From: Bacteroidota bacterium
Lineage (GTDB): Bacteria > Bacteroidota > Ignavibacteria > UBA10030 > UBA8401
Length of the DNA stretch: 64,000 nucleotides
Assembly (NCBI GenBank): GCA_021796215.1
Contig: JAJYOK010000015.1
Span: 18,897 to 82,896 of the forward strand
Direction: 5' to 3'
Part shown: positions 14,161-24,611 of the stretch, in pieces
Numbering within the stretch: the first letter of the stretch is position 1
Layout: each line of letters starts with the position of its first letter
The notes under the pieces: generated by a model
What the model saw: only the letters and a program-made list of their open reading frames with translations
Database searches by the model: none
What the model was told of the DNA's origin: nothing
Made by a program: the position numbers and the translations under genes

Positions 14161-17100
14161 AATTCCCTGCCTGCAGGCGGTAAAAATACACGCCGCTCGG
14201 GAGTGAGCTTCCATCAAATTGCACATCGTATGTGCCGGGAGATTTGCGTTCGCTTACAAGCGTTGCCACTTCTCTTCCTAATATATCGTAAATCTTGAGC
14301 ATCACAAATCGGACGTCATCAATCGTAAATCGTAAATGCGTTGATGGATTAAACGGATTAGGGTAATTTTGAAAAAGTTTATCCGAAAGGGGAATTACTG
14401 GTTTTTGTTTTACATCAGTCACGCGTGTACCAATAGCAAACCAAACGGGGAATGTTGCATCAACTGAATGACTGTCCGGTGTTCCACTGCCGGTAATTTG
14501 ATCTGTTAACAATGGCATTTTGTTAACAGCTTCATGTGTAGCAGATTGATACAAGACTTTGGTGTGGTATGCAATTGTATCATCGTCAGATGAATAAGTT
14601 GGGTAGCCAAAAACATTTTCAGTGCTCACAACAAATCCAATATTACCAGTGTTAAAATCAGCTGCAAAAACAGAACCATTCTGTGTATCTTCGTCGTAGT
14701 AGTCGAATGCAAATCGGTTCTGAGTTGTCTTAGAAAAAGACGGATCACCGACATCAATCCCTTGAGGCTGGGACGGAAGCACTGTTACCATTTGCCCTGT
14801 GTTTACATCAAGTAAACCGATATTCCAATAATGAATTGAGTCACTTTGAGAGCTTTTGAGTTGGTTATATGCGTCAAACAGGAGATATTCCCCTGTCGGA
14901 TCAAATGAAAGTGCATCTGCATACAATGCAGTGTTTGTGGGTGGACCATCAAAGGATTGCTCTACAATTTTAAATTGTTTGCTCTGATTCGCGGTCAAAT
15001 CGAAATAGTAAATTGTTGTGTCGGTGTAAATTGATGTCATCGCTAAACTGCTGAGACCGGGACCAATTGCAACGCTCCACCATACTCTGTTGGTGTCTAT
15101 GAATTGTTCTTGTGGATTGGAGGGATCTGTATACAGGGCCCTTAATCTATAATCTTTGTCGACAAACAACACAATTTTTCCATCATCAGAAACGGCAGGT
15201 TTTGTTAACACCAAAGTCTTGCTGAGGGGGAAGAAGTCTGCATTTGATACGGCTACGGTTTTTGTCATGTATATTGAATTCGAATCGTTGGAATCGGTGT
15301 TGGTTAAAAGAAGATAATTCGGTCCAACGACTTGCGAAGCTGGTGGCAGAGGCGTTCCACTACTCTCAGTGACACCAACAGCGTCCCATGAGTTTTTGAT
15401 AACAGTAACCTCGTTGCTTGATTGGCCGTAGAGTTCTGTCGCTGCATTTACAGTAGCGATACGTGCGTCCACAAATTGTGAAGAACGTGTCAAATAGTTA
15501 GTGAGCGCTTTATACCATATTTGTGAAGCTTCATATCTTCCTATTGACGAAGCTGCGAGGTAAAAAGCATGATTTGGAATGCCGCTGTTGGTATGCACGC
15601 CACCCTTATCTTTGGTCGTGTTTACAAACTCATTCATGTTTGCAGGCTGCCAGCTTGCACTGCCTGTATTACCGCCATTATGTGGGTTTGAAAGATCACG
15701 CAGTGCTCCAGTTGGGAAATCAACTAAATCTTTTACTACGTCTTCACCAATAGTCCAATTTGCAGAATCAAGCGTAGCTGCAAAAACGTCAGACATGGAC
15801 TCGTTAAGCGCACCGGATTGGTCAAGGTATTCAAGATTAGCAGTATGCTGAGTTACTCCATGAGTCATCTCGTGTGCTGCAACATCAAGTCCCCCCGCTA
15901 AAGGTTTGAAAAATACCGCCCCGTCTCCGTAAGCCATGACAAAACCGTTCCAGTACGCGTTCTCCATTGGTTGAGATTTGTCTGTAACATGTACAATCGA
16001 ATATATTGTCATACCGCTGTCGTCAATGGAATTTCTATTGAATCTACTTCTGTAAAAGTTGTAAGTAACACTAGCGTTATATTGAGCCGAGACGGTACTA
16101 CTGTCGGCCCAACTATTATTCGTTGAGGTGACATAATAAAATGACGACTGAGACGACAAATCAGCATTGCGTAGATCTAGTGCAACGATAGCCCCTACAG
16201 GCTCATCGGGAATTTTAGAAGCCGTGGCATTAAACATTGGCTGAGAAGCATCAATCATGTAATATGTCCCGCTGAGAAGGTACGTTCCAAAAGTTCTGTT
16301 AATGCCATTGAGGTCGGTTCCGGTGCCCGTTGTCGGTCCATCATTCTTGACATTATCATAGTAACGGAGAATGGTGCCGTCTTTTGCATCAATAAAGTAA
16401 TACCAATCATGGTTGATTCCGCTTCGTACTTCTACAAACCAAGTGAGATGAGCACTAGGTGTTTTGTTGTACCAAATCACTTTCTTAATTTGCGGGCCAG
16501 AATAGTGGAATAATTTTTTGAAAGCTTCAGGCATATCCGTATTGAAACCTTTAGCTCGTAAATCATCCAATGCAGTATTTAAAGCTGACGCAGAATTTAC
16601 ATTCACTGCCGTGTCAATGGATGGAGTAGGCGCATATACACCGTTAAACGAAGCAAGCTGTCCCGTTCGATCAATGTGCACGTACACATCTCTTGCCCAC
16701 ACTTCAATTCCTTTGTACTGCTGTTGAAACCGGACATGAGAAAATCCCTGCTTATCTACTGAACTGTTAACAAGTTTAAACTCTGAATCGGGGTCACTGA
16801 TTTTCAACAACACTTTATTGTCGGCGAAAAATTGTTTTGCAACAGTAATTGAATTTACTTGGGGTGCATTTGAGGAAGTAGAATTATTCCGCATCGGTAT
16901 AGAATACTCAATCAATCTCGGTGTTCCGAAAGTTTTGTTCCATTTGATTTTGCTTGGCACTATTTTAGGAAGTGTTTTATTCTGCAACTGTGCGGTTGTA
17001 AGTTTAGTCGATTGGATTAACCCGGAGGTTTTTGCAAGTTTAACAGGCTGAGGTTTAATCCCATTCTTTGCAAGAAAATTTAGAAGGTTATTGCCAGCCT

Positions 17101-17257
17101 TTGTAGCAAGCTGCTGCATACCCTGAATACCGTATTGAGTATTTATGGAGTTTGTAGAACTTGCGGTTTTCTGCTGCTTGCCGCTTTTTGTTGCCGCGGA
17201 AGCTTGGAAAAAGCAAACGCAAAGAATAATGACAAAACCGTATCTAAGTTGACTCAT
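14126..17257 (-). CDS. T9SS-exported M4 (thermolysin-family) metallopeptidase
   Basis: 1043 residues from an ATG with AAGGAG 6 bases upstream and a clear signal peptide (MSQLRYGFVIILCVCFFQAS). Order: FTP/PepSY-type propeptide (about 130-330), M4 catalytic domain with zinc motif HEMTH (about residue 460) and the downstream Glu in ALNESMSDVF, then TolB-like repeats (SDDGKIVLFVDKDYRL, LSFDPTGEYLLFDAYN), and a T9SS type A sorting domain (FQNYPNPFNPSTHLRF ... REVATLVSERKSPGTYDVQF ... RMVLLR). The protein is therefore exported across the outer membrane and processed or anchored at the surface. It starts 10 bases after the small secreted gene at 17268-17939. Confidence 0.93.
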   Translation of the reverse strand: MSQLRYGFVIILCVCFFQASAATKSGKQQKTASSTNSINTQYGIQGMQQLATKAGNNLLNFLAKNGIKPQPVKLAKTSGLIQSTKLTTAQLQNKTLPKIVPSKIKWNKTFGTPRLIEYSIPMRNNSTSSNAPQVNSITVAKQFFADNKVLLKISDPDSEFKLVNSSVDKQGFSHVRFQQQYKGIEVWARDVYVHIDRTGQLASFNGVYAPTPSIDTAVNVNSASALNTALDDLRAKGFNTDMPEAFKKLFHYSGPQIKKVIWYNKTPSAHLTWFVEVRSGINHDWYYFIDAKDGTILRYYDNVKNDGPTTGTGTDLNGINRTFGTYLLSGTYYMIDASQPMFNATASKIPDEPVGAIVALDLRNADLSSQSSFYYVTSTNNSWADSSTVSAQYNASVTYNFYRSRFNRNSIDDSGMTIYSIVHVTDKSQPMENAYWNGFVMAYGDGAVFFKPLAGGLDVAAHEMTHGVTQHTANLEYLDQSGALNESMSDVFAATLDSANWTIGEDVVKDLVDFPTGALRDLSNPHNGGNTGSASWQPANMNEFVNTTKDKGGVHTNSGIPNHAFYLAASSIGRYEASQIWYKALTNYLTRSSQFVDARIATVNAATELYGQSSNEVTVIKNSWDAVGVTESSGTPLPPASQVVGPNYLLLTNTDSNDSNSIYMTKTVAVSNADFFPLSKTLVLTKPAVSDDGKIVLFVDKDYRLRALYTDPSNPQEQFIDTNRVWWSVAIGPGLSSLAMTSIYTDTTIYYFDLTANQSKQFKIVEQSFDGPPTNTALYADALSFDPTGEYLLFDAYNQLKSSQSDSIHYWNIGLLDVNTGQMVTVLPSQPQGIDVGDPSFSKTTQNRFAFDYYDEDTQNGSVFAADFNTGNIGFVVSTENVFGYPTYSSDDDTIAYHTKVLYQSATHEAVNKMPLLTDQITGSGTPDSHSVDATFPVWFAIGTRVTDVKQKPVIPLSDKLFQNYPNPFNPSTHLRFTIDDVRFVMLKIYDILGREVATLVSERKSPGTYDVQFDGSSLPSGVYFYRLQAGNFVSTKRMVLLR

Positions 17258-17267
17258 GATGGTCTCC

Positions 17268-17939
17268 TTACTTTTTGGATGACTTGGATTGTTCATCACG
17301 AAATGTTGCTGGAAAACGCTGCAGAGCGAACCGCTCAATCTCAGGCACCGCTTTTGCTGCCAGCAACGAAGCTTCGACTGCTTCAAAAGCACTTGGCCGT
17401 CGGTTAAATTCTTTTAAAAACTTTGCCATAAAAGGCTGGATGACGAGGGCTAAAATCGGATCGGTTGACAGCGATGCCGAACTTATACTTATATTGAGAA
17501 ATTTGAAAAACTTGTTCAACATCTTAGTTGCAACAAGATATTGCGTAATCAATTTACTGAGCACTGTGTCTGAAGGTGAAATCTGCGTTGAGAGCCCAGT
17601 AGAGTCAAAAAATATTTTGAGATGCTTTGATTTGAGAAATCGGCCTTCAGTGAGCATTGCAGGAGTATGAAACTCAAGATCGAATTCCGATCGAACCGAG
17701 TCTCCAGTAGTTGTCCGTTTGAAATGCGTCAACCAAATAGAGAATTTCTCGCCAACCTCAGTGGTTCGGAAATGCTTCGAACTATCAAGTGCACTAACAA
17801 CAGCGATCTTAACGAAATGAAGGTCATTCTTTTCGTTCAATCTGGTCTTGACATCAACCAAAATTTGTGAGAATGCCGAGGAAGAGACAAGTAACAAGTA
17901 GAGAAAAGCCGTGACAAAAAAACGATATGGTAAGCGCAT
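17268..17939 (-). CDS. small secreted protein upstream of M4 peptidase
   Basis: 223 residues from the ATG at 17939, chosen because GAAGGAA precedes it and it opens a signal peptide (MRLPYRFFVTAFLYLLLVSS, cleavage near AFSQ). The mature part has no recognised family: a beta-rich first half (IWLTHFKRTTTGDSVRSEF) and a helical second half (FAASLLAAK-type helices). With only 10 bases before the peptidase gene it is probably a chaperone, inhibitor or accessory of that peptidase. Its promoter and first codons lie in the right copy of the 220-bp repeat. Confidence 0.7.
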   Translation of the reverse strand: MRLPYRFFVTAFLYLLLVSSSAFSQILVDVKTRLNEKNDLHFVKIAVVSALDSSKHFRTTEVGEKFSIWLTHFKRTTTGDSVRSEFDLEFHTPAMLTEGRFLKSKHLKIFFDSTGLSTQISPSDTVLSKLITQYLVATKMLNKFFKFLNISISSASLSTDPILALVIQPFMAKFLKEFNRRPSAFEAVEASLLAAKAVPEIERFALQRFPATFRDEQSKSSKK

Positions 17940-18148
17940 GTTTTGTTTCCTTCGTAATACAAAACAGCTTTCAATTGAACGGGAGCAATATAGAAATTTA
18001 CACAACGAACGGCAAATATGGCTCAGAACACACTGCTTGCGCGTGTCTATCTAAACATCAGATATTTTTCAACGTAATTTAATTTTTTCCTTTTTCACTT
18101 TTTTATTTTTCATTTACCGCAACAGCACCATTCGTTTTGTCGAAACAA
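17929..18148. repeat. 220-bp direct repeat, right copy
   Basis: Matches 13942-14160. In this copy the ATGCGCTTACC continues into the intact secreted-protein gene, so this is the functional junction. The two copies bracket 3.99 kb holding the small secreted gene and the M4 peptidase. Confidence 0.95.
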
Positions 18149-19538
18149 GGCTTCCTGATTCCAGCCGGCAATAATACACACCGCTCGGTAGTGTGCTGCC
18201 GTTGAATTGTGCGTCGTACGTACCGGAAGATTTCTGCTCGTTCACCAATGTCGCAATTTCGCGTCCGAGCATGTCGTACACTTTCAGCGTTACAAATCCC
18301 GCACGGGCGATTGTAAATCGTAACCGGGTTGTCGGGTTGAACGGATTCGGATAATTTTGTGAAAGCGAAAACTCACGCGGCATATCGGAGTGCGTTTTTA
18401 CTGCCGTGAGAGTTCCATTGCCATCAAGTGCTATTATTTGCGGGCTCCCATCCGAATTGTTGTAGAACAACGCGGTATCTTTCACCTCATCAGCTGTTAC
18501 TGGCGAGAAGGAAATATAAAATTTTGCGCTGTCCGACGGATTGATCGTCGCACTTGCCGGCGTTATTGCGAAGAGCGCTGTCGCCGTTTTCACCGAATCA
18601 ATTGTTAACATCGCTGCGCCGGTGTTGCATATATAAAAGCTGTCCACGCCGCTCGAACCAAGAAGCACATTGCCGAACGAAATGTCCAGCAACGAAATTG
18701 AAAAATATGCCGAAGGCGATGAAATTATTCCCGCATTCACCGCCGCCGTGTAATACAGATCTGCTAAATCTACCGTTGCATCCTGCACCTGTTTCCGCGT
18801 CAGCATGCCGGTCTTTGCCCAGAGCGCGGCGTAATATGTGGCATTGTAACTTCCGCCAGATTGTGCTTTCGCATATGTATCTCCGGCGAGAATGGAGTCC
18901 ACATACACGTGCGCTCCGTAGATATAATTGAAAACAAAATCAATCGGCTTCTCAACATAATGAACGGACGTCGGAGTGATGGTAATGGTGTTGAGATATG
19001 TTGACATCATACTCGATTCGTACCGGCTGTGAATACCGTTGTTACCGGTCTGCCTGCCGTCATAGTTTGAAGTCACATGAAGCGGCTGGTGGCCGTCTGC
19101 AACGTAGTGTCCGAGGTCGGCGGCAAATTGCAACGCGCTCGCGGTGTCCGCTCTTTTCAGAGCGGCAGTAAGCGAATCCATCGCCCAGATTGCCGCCCAT
19201 GGCACTGTGCCGATGTTCGTCACAAACGAGAGTCCGTGTGCCAGCACCAGCGAATCGTAGTTGTGCGAAAGCGTGCCCGTTGCATATTCCGGATAATCTT
19301 CGATGTCAATAAAATGTTTCGGGCTTTCTGTCGGGTCAGAATTTTTTCTCGTATCTGCATCGGGCGCGTGGTCCCGGAGAAACTGAGCATTATTGATGAA
19401 CAAGGACAGCGACGATGGTAAATGTACCACCGAATGCTCGTTAATGAATTTGTGTGTTGCGCTTCCCCACGAAAACGCCTGCGATGCCGGGAGAAGAATA
19501 ATGGCACAGTAAAAAATATAACGGAAGAAATTTTTCAA
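18114..19538 (-). CDS. T9SS-exported S1/P1-type nuclease
   Basis: 474 residues from TTG at 19538, preceded by AAAGGTG; the ATG at 19571 is possible but overlaps tyrA and adds residues before the signal peptide (FFRYIFYCAIILLPASQAFS). The mature protein begins with WGSATHKF, the N-terminal Trp/His zinc ligands of the S1/P1 nuclease and phospholipase C fold, and has DLGHYVADGHQPLHV with further zinc ligands. An ASH/Ig-like domain (about 280-380) and a T9SS type A sorting domain (LSQNYPNPFNPTTRLRF to RMVLLR) follow. A surface-exported zinc nuclease or phospholipase. Confidence 0.88.
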   Translation of the reverse strand: MKNFFRYIFYCAIILLPASQAFSWGSATHKFINEHSVVHLPSSLSLFINNAQFLRDHAPDADTRKNSDPTESPKHFIDIEDYPEYATGTLSHNYDSLVLAHGLSFVTNIGTVPWAAIWAMDSLTAALKRADTASALQFAADLGHYVADGHQPLHVTSNYDGRQTGNNGIHSRYESSMMSTYLNTITITPTSVHYVEKPIDFVFNYIYGAHVYVDSILAGDTYAKAQSGGSYNATYYAALWAKTGMLTRKQVQDATVDLADLYYTAAVNAGIISSPSAYFSISLLDISFGNVLLGSSGVDSFYICNTGAAMLTIDSVKTATALFAITPASATINPSDSAKFYISFSPVTADEVKDTALFYNNSDGSPQIIALDGNGTLTAVKTHSDMPREFSLSQNYPNPFNPTTRLRFTIARAGFVTLKVYDMLGREIATLVNEQKSSGTYDAQFNGSTLPSGVYYCRLESGSLVSTKRMVLLR

Positions 19539-19552
19539 AAAAACACCTTTCA

Positions 19553-20746
19553 CTAAGTAATGTGAGACCATTGTACTTTCAATTTCAGAGTTTTCAGAAG
19601 AGCACGTTTCGCTTTCCGCGCATCGTCTGCCGAATCGAATGAGAAGCGAAATGTGCCGACTTCTCCTTCGCGGATTTTCAGCAGCTCAATATCGTGAATA
19701 TTGATACCGGCGCGGAACAGCGCTGTGGTAATCCGCGACAGTGCGCCCGGCGTATCTTCCACCCACACGTACATATCGTGTAGCGGATGTAAAAATCCTT
19801 TGGTGCTCTTTGGAATCGCGTCGCGCAAAGATTTTGCAGAGCGAAATCGCTGCTGCATGTGAACCGGCTTTTGTTGGAAAAGATCGCTGTTCATTACACG
19901 AAGCTGAGCCGCCATTTCTTTTAGAACGAAAGCGATCTGCGAGCGATTATAGCGAAGAATATCGTTCCACATCGGAAACGGGCTCGAAGCGATGCGTGTC
20001 ATATCACGGAAGCCGCCAGCGGCAAGTTGAAGAAATGCCGGATTCGATTTGTTCTTTTGTCCTGTCAGATTCATCATTGCAACCGCGAGAAGCTGCGGCA
20101 AATGGCTGATCGTTGCTGCAACGCGGTCGTGTTCTTCTGCGCCCATCACCAGCACGCGCGCGCCGATTGATCGCACCAATGAAGCAAGTTTTTTGGCCGC
20201 CGCATTTTTTTTATTCAACGGGCACAACACATAGACCGCATTTTGAAACAGCAGGGCATCGGCGTATTCAATGCCGCTTCCTTCCGAACCCGCCATTGGG
20301 TGACCGCCGATGAATTCCGCCATAGGTCGCAAAGGACTCCTTCGGAGCTGATCCGGCTTTCGCGGAATTTCTTTCGTTTTGAAAAATTTTTCCGCTTGCG
20401 ATTGAACCACCTCTTTCACACTTCCAACATCCGTAACGATGGCATGCGATGGAACAAATCGCGCGATGCGGGGAAGAAGGGAAAGAATTGATGAAATCGG
20501 CATGCAGAGAAAAACAACATCAGCATTCTCAACGGCTTGTTTTAACGTCGCTGCGGAAACATCAACCGCACCTCGTTTCCGTGCGCGATCCATGACCTTC
20601 GGTGAGTCAAACCCGATAACATGAATTTTCGGGCGGTACTGTTTGATCGCCAAACCGAGCGAACCGCCGATCACTCCAAGTCCGATGATTGCGATGCGTT
20701 CGGGAAAATGTAACCGGGAAGATTTCATTCGGGATATATCAGACAA
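19553..20746 (-). CDS. tyrA: prephenate dehydrogenase with C-terminal ACT domain
   Basis: 397 residues. NAD-binding Rossmann motif [12 protein letters not shown], then [21 protein letters not shown] and [16 protein letters not shown], the prephenate dehydrogenase core; a C-terminal ACT domain ([20 protein letters not shown], about 325-395) probably senses tyrosine. Overlaps the DAHP synthase gene by 8 bases, so the first and a late step of tyrosine synthesis are coupled. Before FIGGHPMAG the protein has an extra run ([16 protein letters not shown]) coded by a palindromic segment (20325-20354) absent from typical relatives. Confidence 0.93.
   Translation of the reverse strand: MSDISRMKSSRLHFPERIAIIGLGVIGGSLGLAIKQYRPKIHVIGFDSPKVMDRARKRGAVDVSAATLKQAVENADVVFLCMPISSILSLLPRIARFVPSHAIVTDVGSVKEVVQSQAEKFFKTKEIPRKPDQLRRSPLRPMAEFIGGHPMAGSEGSGIEYADALLFQNAVYVLCPLNKKNAAAKKLASLVRSIGARVLVMGAEEHDRVAATISHLPQLLAVAMMNLTGQKNKSNPAFLQLAAGGFRDMTRIASSPFPMWNDILRYNRSQIAFVLKEMAAQLRVMNSDLFQQKPVHMQQRFRSAKSLRDAIPKSTKGFLHPLHDMYVWVEDTPGALSRITTALFRAGINIHDIELLKIREGEVGTFRFSFDSADDARKAKRALLKTLKLKVQWSHIT
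20325..20354 (-). repeat. palindromic insert within tyrA
   Basis: Centre CTCCTTCGGAG (20337-20347) within GGTCGCAAAGGA...GCTGATCC. In frame; the coded peptide is an extra loop next to the conserved GGHPMAGSE motif. Confidence 0.5.
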
Positions 20747-21755
20747 TTTTTCTTCCGATGGCTTCTGCGATAAGACGGATCTGCTTCATCAATTCTGCAA
20801 ACTGATTCGGGAACAATGATTGCGCTCCGTCGGATAATGCGTGGTCGGGATCGTGATGCACTTCGACGATAATGCCGTCCGCACCTGCGGCAACTGCCGC
20901 GCGCGACATCGGAATTACTTTGTCGCGAATGCCGATTCCGTGAGACGGGTCGGCAATGATAGGGAGATGGCTTTTCGCATGAATCACCGGAATTGAGCTG
21001 ATATCCATTGTGTTGCGCGTTGCAGTTTCAAATGTGCGAATTCCCCGCTCGCAGAGCATGACTTGCTTGTTGCCGCCGGATAAAATGTATTCGGCAGACA
21101 TCAACCATTCTTCGAACGTTGCGGAAAGTCCGCGCTTCAACATTACCGCCTTCGAGGTTTTCCCAAGCTCTTTAAGGAATGTGTAGTTTTGCATGTTCCG
21201 CGCGCCGATTTGGATGATATCCGTGTATGCTTCAACCAATTCAATCTGACCGCGGTCCATCACTTCGGTGATCACCAGCAATCCGAATTCGTCCGCCGCA
21301 CGGCGGAGAAGTTTCAATCCTTCTTCCCCCATTCCCTGAAATGCGTACGGCGAGGTGCGTGGCTTGAACGCACCGCCGCGAAGAAATTTTGCGCCGCTTT
21401 CCGCCACACTTTTTGCGATAGTGAACATTTGCTGTTCATTTTCAACCGAGCAGGGCCCCGCCATGACAACAATATCTTTTCCGCCGATTTTCACACCTTT
21501 AACATCAATAATGGTGCTTTCCGGTTTGAATGAACGGCTCGCAAGCTTGTACGGCTCGGTAATGCGGTACACATGCGCGACGCCCGGCAGCAATTCGATC
21601 TGCCTCGTATCAAAATCCGGTTTTACACCGATAGCGCCGAGCACAGTCTGATTCACACCGGTGGAACGGTGGACATCAAATCCGTACTCGTGCAATACTT
21701 TAATAATGCCTTCGATTTCTTTTTCAGTTGCATGTTCTTCAGCGACAACGACCAT
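20739..21755 (-). CDS. aroF: 3-deoxy-7-phosphoheptulonate synthase (DAHP synthase, type I beta)
   Basis: 338 residues. An N-terminal ferredoxin-like regulatory domain (1-75) precedes the TIM barrel with [54 protein letters not shown] and [20 protein letters not shown]. It condenses phosphoenolpyruvate and erythrose 4-phosphate, the entry step to aromatic amino acids. GGAG lies 7 bases before the ATG. First gene of a two-gene unit with tyrA. Confidence 0.95.
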   Translation of the reverse strand: MVVVAEEHATEKEIEGIIKVLHEYGFDVHRSTGVNQTVLGAIGVKPDFDTRQIELLPGVAHVYRITEPYKLASRSFKPESTIIDVKGVKIGGKDIVVMAGPCSVENEQQMFTIAKSVAESGAKFLRGGAFKPRTSPYAFQGMGEEGLKLLRRAADEFGLLVITEVMDRGQIELVEAYTDIIQIGARNMQNYTFLKELGKTSKAVMLKRGLSATFEEWLMSAEYILSGGNKQVMLCERGIRTFETATRNTMDISSIPVIHAKSHLPIIADPSHGIGIRDKVIPMSRAAVAAGADGIIVEVHHDPDHALSDGAQSLFPNQFAELMKQIRLIAEAIGRKIV

Positions 21756-21928
21756 GAATTCTCCGAATTTTATTTTAAATATATTGAGCCAAGTATGTTG
21801 AATTTAGAATTTAGGATTTTATTCCGATGCTTTTTAATTTTTGTGAATATTTTTCAACTAATATTGGCGGAAGATTTTCGCAGGTTCTGTCATTCTTACT
21901 TCTCACTACTGTATACTAAATTCTGAAA

Positions 21929-22717
21929 TCATTCGTATCTGTCCAACTTAAAACTTTCGCCAAGGTATAATTTCCTCGCTTCCGGATCGTTCGCAAGAAA
22001 TTCTGCGGTTCCGGTTTTCAAAATCTGTCCTTCAAATAACAAATACGAACGGTCGGTAATTGATAATGTCTCGTGCACATTATGATCGGTGATAAGTACG
22101 CCGATGCCGCGGTCTCCCAAATGCGACACCATTTTCATAATATCTTCGACAGCAATCGGGTCAATTCCTGCAAACGGTTCATCGAGAAGAATGAATTTCG
22201 GGTCGGTCGCAAGTGCACGGGCAATTTCGGTTCGCCGCCGTTCACCGCCGGACAGCATGTACCCTTTGCTTTTCGCAAGAGAAGTCAATCCGAATTCTTC
22301 CAGCAATTGATCGCAGCGTTCAGCACGTTCCTGCACTGAAAGCTCCGTTGCCTGCAGCACCGCAAGAACATTCTCGCGCACGGTTAGCGTGCGAAACACC
22401 GACGCTTCCTGCGGCAGATATCCGATGCCCGCACGTGCGCGCTTGTACATCGGCATGTGTGTAATATCTTGTTCATTGAAGAACACTTTCCCCTCCGACG
22501 GGCGAATCATTCCGACGATCATATAGAACGTCGTCGTTTTGCCGGCGCCATTCGGTCCGAGCAAACCGACAATTTCTCCCTGCTTCACTTCAATAGAAAC
22601 ATCGCGGACAACTGCGCGTTTCTTGTAGCGCTTGACCAAATGTTCCGAGCGAAGTATCTGCTGCGCCCGCCCGCGTTTCTGTCCGTCGGAGCCGGATTGT
22701 TGTTCTTCAGTTGTCAC
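21929..22717 (-). CDS. lptB: LPS export ABC transporter ATP-binding protein LptB
   Basis: 262 residues: Walker [10 protein letters not shown]-loop [18 protein letters not shown], signature LSGGERRR, Walker [21 protein letters not shown]-loop [10 protein letters not shown], all as in LptB, the cytosolic motor that pulls lipopolysaccharide from the inner membrane together with LptFG. lptF and lptG are not in the window. The start overlaps the OstA-like gene by 4 bases. The short N-terminal extension ([15 protein letters not shown]) is atypical but harmless. Confidence 0.95.
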   Translation of the reverse strand: MTTEEQQSGSDGQKRGRAQQILRSEHLVKRYKKRAVVRDVSIEVKQGEIVGLLGPNGAGKTTTFYMIVGMIRPSEGKVFFNEQDITHMPMYKRARAGIGYLPQEASVFRTLTVRENVLAVLQATELSVQERAERCDQLLEEFGLTSLAKSKGYMLSGGERRRTEIARALATDPKFILLDEPFAGIDPIAVEDIMKMVSHLGDRGIGVLITDHNVHETLSITDRSYLLFEGQILKTGTAEFLANDPEARKLYLGESFKLDRYE

Positions 22718-24081
22718 AGATTATTCTTTCGTGAAAAAACGCTTTCAAAGTTCGGGCGGTCGGTGCGGAGATTGAATCCGTCGAGGTTATATTTTTCAAT
22801 ATTGTTTTTCAACATGTTTTCCGGATAGTACATTCCTTCAATTCCTTTCAGCACGCGAATGAAGTCGAGCTTGCCGTTTTCAAATGACATTGTGATCGCG
22901 TCGCCGCTGGTTTGGTTCGCTCCGTTCGGGTCTTTGCCGTCATATAAATAGTAGAGGCTTACCGCATTTCTTGTCACATAAATCTCGTGAAGTTTTTCAT
23001 TGGCAAATTCCATATCAATTTTTCTCCCCGTCAGTTGATTATAGCGGGAAGGATACGCGCTGTCGCTCAACGAAATGGCGAATGCACGATTCAAAATGTG
23101 AGCGTGTTTTAATTTATTCTTTTCAAGATCGAGCGAGATCGTGTCGCCGGTAACCTGATTATCTTCGTACCACAAAATCGGCTGTTGATACAGCGTAATT
23201 TCGTCCCTTTTCGTGAAATAATAGAGCACACCGCAACGCGCTGCAAGAGGCCCGCGCACGACTTCCACGCTGTCGGTCGCAATCAGTTTTTTCGTCGAAT
23301 CGTCGTACGACTCCATCACGATACTTTTCATGACGAGCGTATCAATTTTCGGCAGTGCACCCGCAGTAGTGCTCGCGGATGTGTCAATCTTCATCAGGCG
23401 CGGTTCTTGTGTCAGTTTCGTGTAATGCGTTTCGTCAAAATGTTCAAGATAATCGCCGAAGAGAACAACATTATTTTCGCTGTTCAGGACGCGTATGTGA
23501 TGCACTGCAATGGACTTGCGCTCTTTTTCAAAATACGTCAGCTCATCACAAAATATTGTCGTGGTCGAATCTATCACGCGCACGTTTTGATGAAAGAATG
23601 CTCTCTTCTCATCAAGATAATACGTTCCGAAATCCGCAAGAAGCACAATATGTTTCGTCTCCATCCGGACATTGCCTTCGCCATCCGCTCTTTTCACATT
23701 GCCGAAATATTTTCCACGCTGCGCTGTAAGTGTCACCGTATCGCGGACAACTTTCACGCTGCCAACAAGTTCAACCTCGTTGCGCGCGAGATATTGAATC
23801 GCGTTGTCGCACCAGACCTGCACATTCCCTTGTGAAAGATGCACATGTCCGTTCAACTCACGAACATCCTCGCCGTTTATTTGCCTGCCGATAAATTCAT
23901 CGGCGTAATCGAGAATGATGCGGTCACCTCTGCGAGTCTCACGATTCGTAGAATCGTTGGCTTGCTGAGCGTGCAGCGGAAGTGCATAATAGAAAAAAAG
24001 TGTGCAGAACGTACAAAGAATGATCCGAATATTCCATCGCAGCCCCAAAGGAATTTTCAAATTGTTCGGAAGCCAATTCAC
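22714..24081 (-). CDS. OstA-like / LptA-family LPS transport protein
   Basis: 455 residues with an N-terminal membrane segment or signal ([20 protein letters not shown]) and repeated beta-jellyroll strands of the OstA/LptA type ([57 protein letters not shown]). Longer than E. coli LptA (185) and without the LptD barrel, as is common for OstA-like proteins in Bacteroidota and relatives. It would bridge LptC and the outer membrane translocon. Overlaps lptC and lptB by 4 bases each. The first residues (NNLKIPLGL) are coded by a palindromic segment at 24040-24070. Confidence 0.85.
   Translation of the reverse strand: MNWLPNNLKIPLGLRWNIRIILCTFCTLFFYYALPLHAQQANDSTNRETRRGDRIILDYADEFIGRQINGEDVRELNGHVHLSQGNVQVWCDNAIQYLARNEVELVGSVKVVRDTVTLTAQRGKYFGNVKRADGEGNVRMETKHIVLLADFGTYYLDEKRAFFHQNVRVIDSTTTIFCDELTYFEKERKSIAVHHIRVLNSENNVVLFGDYLEHFDETHYTKLTQEPRLMKIDTSASTTAGALPKIDTLVMKSIVMESYDDSTKKLIATDSVEVVRGPLAARCGVLYYFTKRDEITLYQQPILWYEDNQVTGDTISLDLEKNKLKHAHILNRAFAISLSDSAYPSRYNQLTGRKIDMEFANEKLHEIYVTRNAVSLYYLYDGKDPNGANQTSGDAITMSFENGKLDFIRVLKGIEGMYYPENMLKNNIEKYNLDGFNLRTDRPNFESVFSRKNNL
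24040..24070 (-). repeat. palindrome-derived segment at N-terminus of OstA-like gene
   Basis: GCAGCCCCAAAGGAATTTTC region. Shares its left part with 13446-13478; codes NNLKIPLGL just before the signal segment. Confidence 0.45.
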
Positions 24082-24611
24082 TTTGATTCACTGCTTCCGC
24101 TTACTTTGAAAATGCGGTAATTGTGCAAATTCTGATCCGATTCAAAACCGGTTCCTTGCAGGGTTTCTTTCGGCGATGTGATGCGCACAAAATCGTCGGA
24201 ATAAATCTTCTGTCGTGTGTTATCCCAGTACATGTGCTGCGTGCGTACAACCACGCCGCTGTCTGAAGTAACAACAACGTTGCCAATTGCTTCAAGATTG
24301 TTCGAATTCTCATCCGCCTTCCCTGATTCAGACGTCAGCACGGAAGAATGCACACCGTGCTCATCAAAAAAATCGAGATGCACACCGCTGTCCAACAGCG
24401 TTTGCTTTGAATTCTCGTACGCAGAAATATGTCCTGCTTTCAAAATTGCTCTCACTGTTCCTGAATCGAAAAAGGTCACCGTGCTGTTCCAGCTTTCCTG
24501 CGCAGGAAGAACGGTGTTTGAAAGATTATCGAGAACGGATGGTTTGATCTTTTCTTCACATCCCGCACACACCAACAGAAGCAACGCAGCTGTGAGAAAT
24601 AACTTCATCAC
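24078..24611 (-). CDS. lptC: LPS export periplasmic protein LptC (lipoprotein-like)
   Basis: 177 residues. The N-terminus ends in CAGC (Cys18), a lipobox, rather than the transmembrane anchor of E. coli LptC; many Bacteroidota LptC proteins are lipidated like this. The remainder has the LptC beta-jellyroll pattern (WNSTVTFFDSGTVRAILKAG, GVHLDFFDEHGVHSSVLTSE, GNVVVTSDSGVVVRTQHMYW). It hands lipopolysaccharide from the LptBFG motor to the LptA-like bridge. 4-base overlaps with both neighbours. Confidence 0.88.
   Translation of the reverse strand: MMKLFLTAALLLLVCAGCEEKIKPSVLDNLSNTVLPAQESWNSTVTFFDSGTVRAILKAGHISAYENSKQTLLDSGVHLDFFDEHGVHSSVLTSESGKADENSNNLEAIGNVVVTSDSGVVVRTQHMYWDNTRQKIYSDDFVRITSPKETLQGTGFESDQNLHNYRIFKVSGSSESK

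Noticed and set aside
17258..17392. Longer M4 peptidase start at 17392
   Set aside because: Would overlap the upstream gene and precede the signal peptide with 45 non-signal residues; AAGGAG supports 17257.
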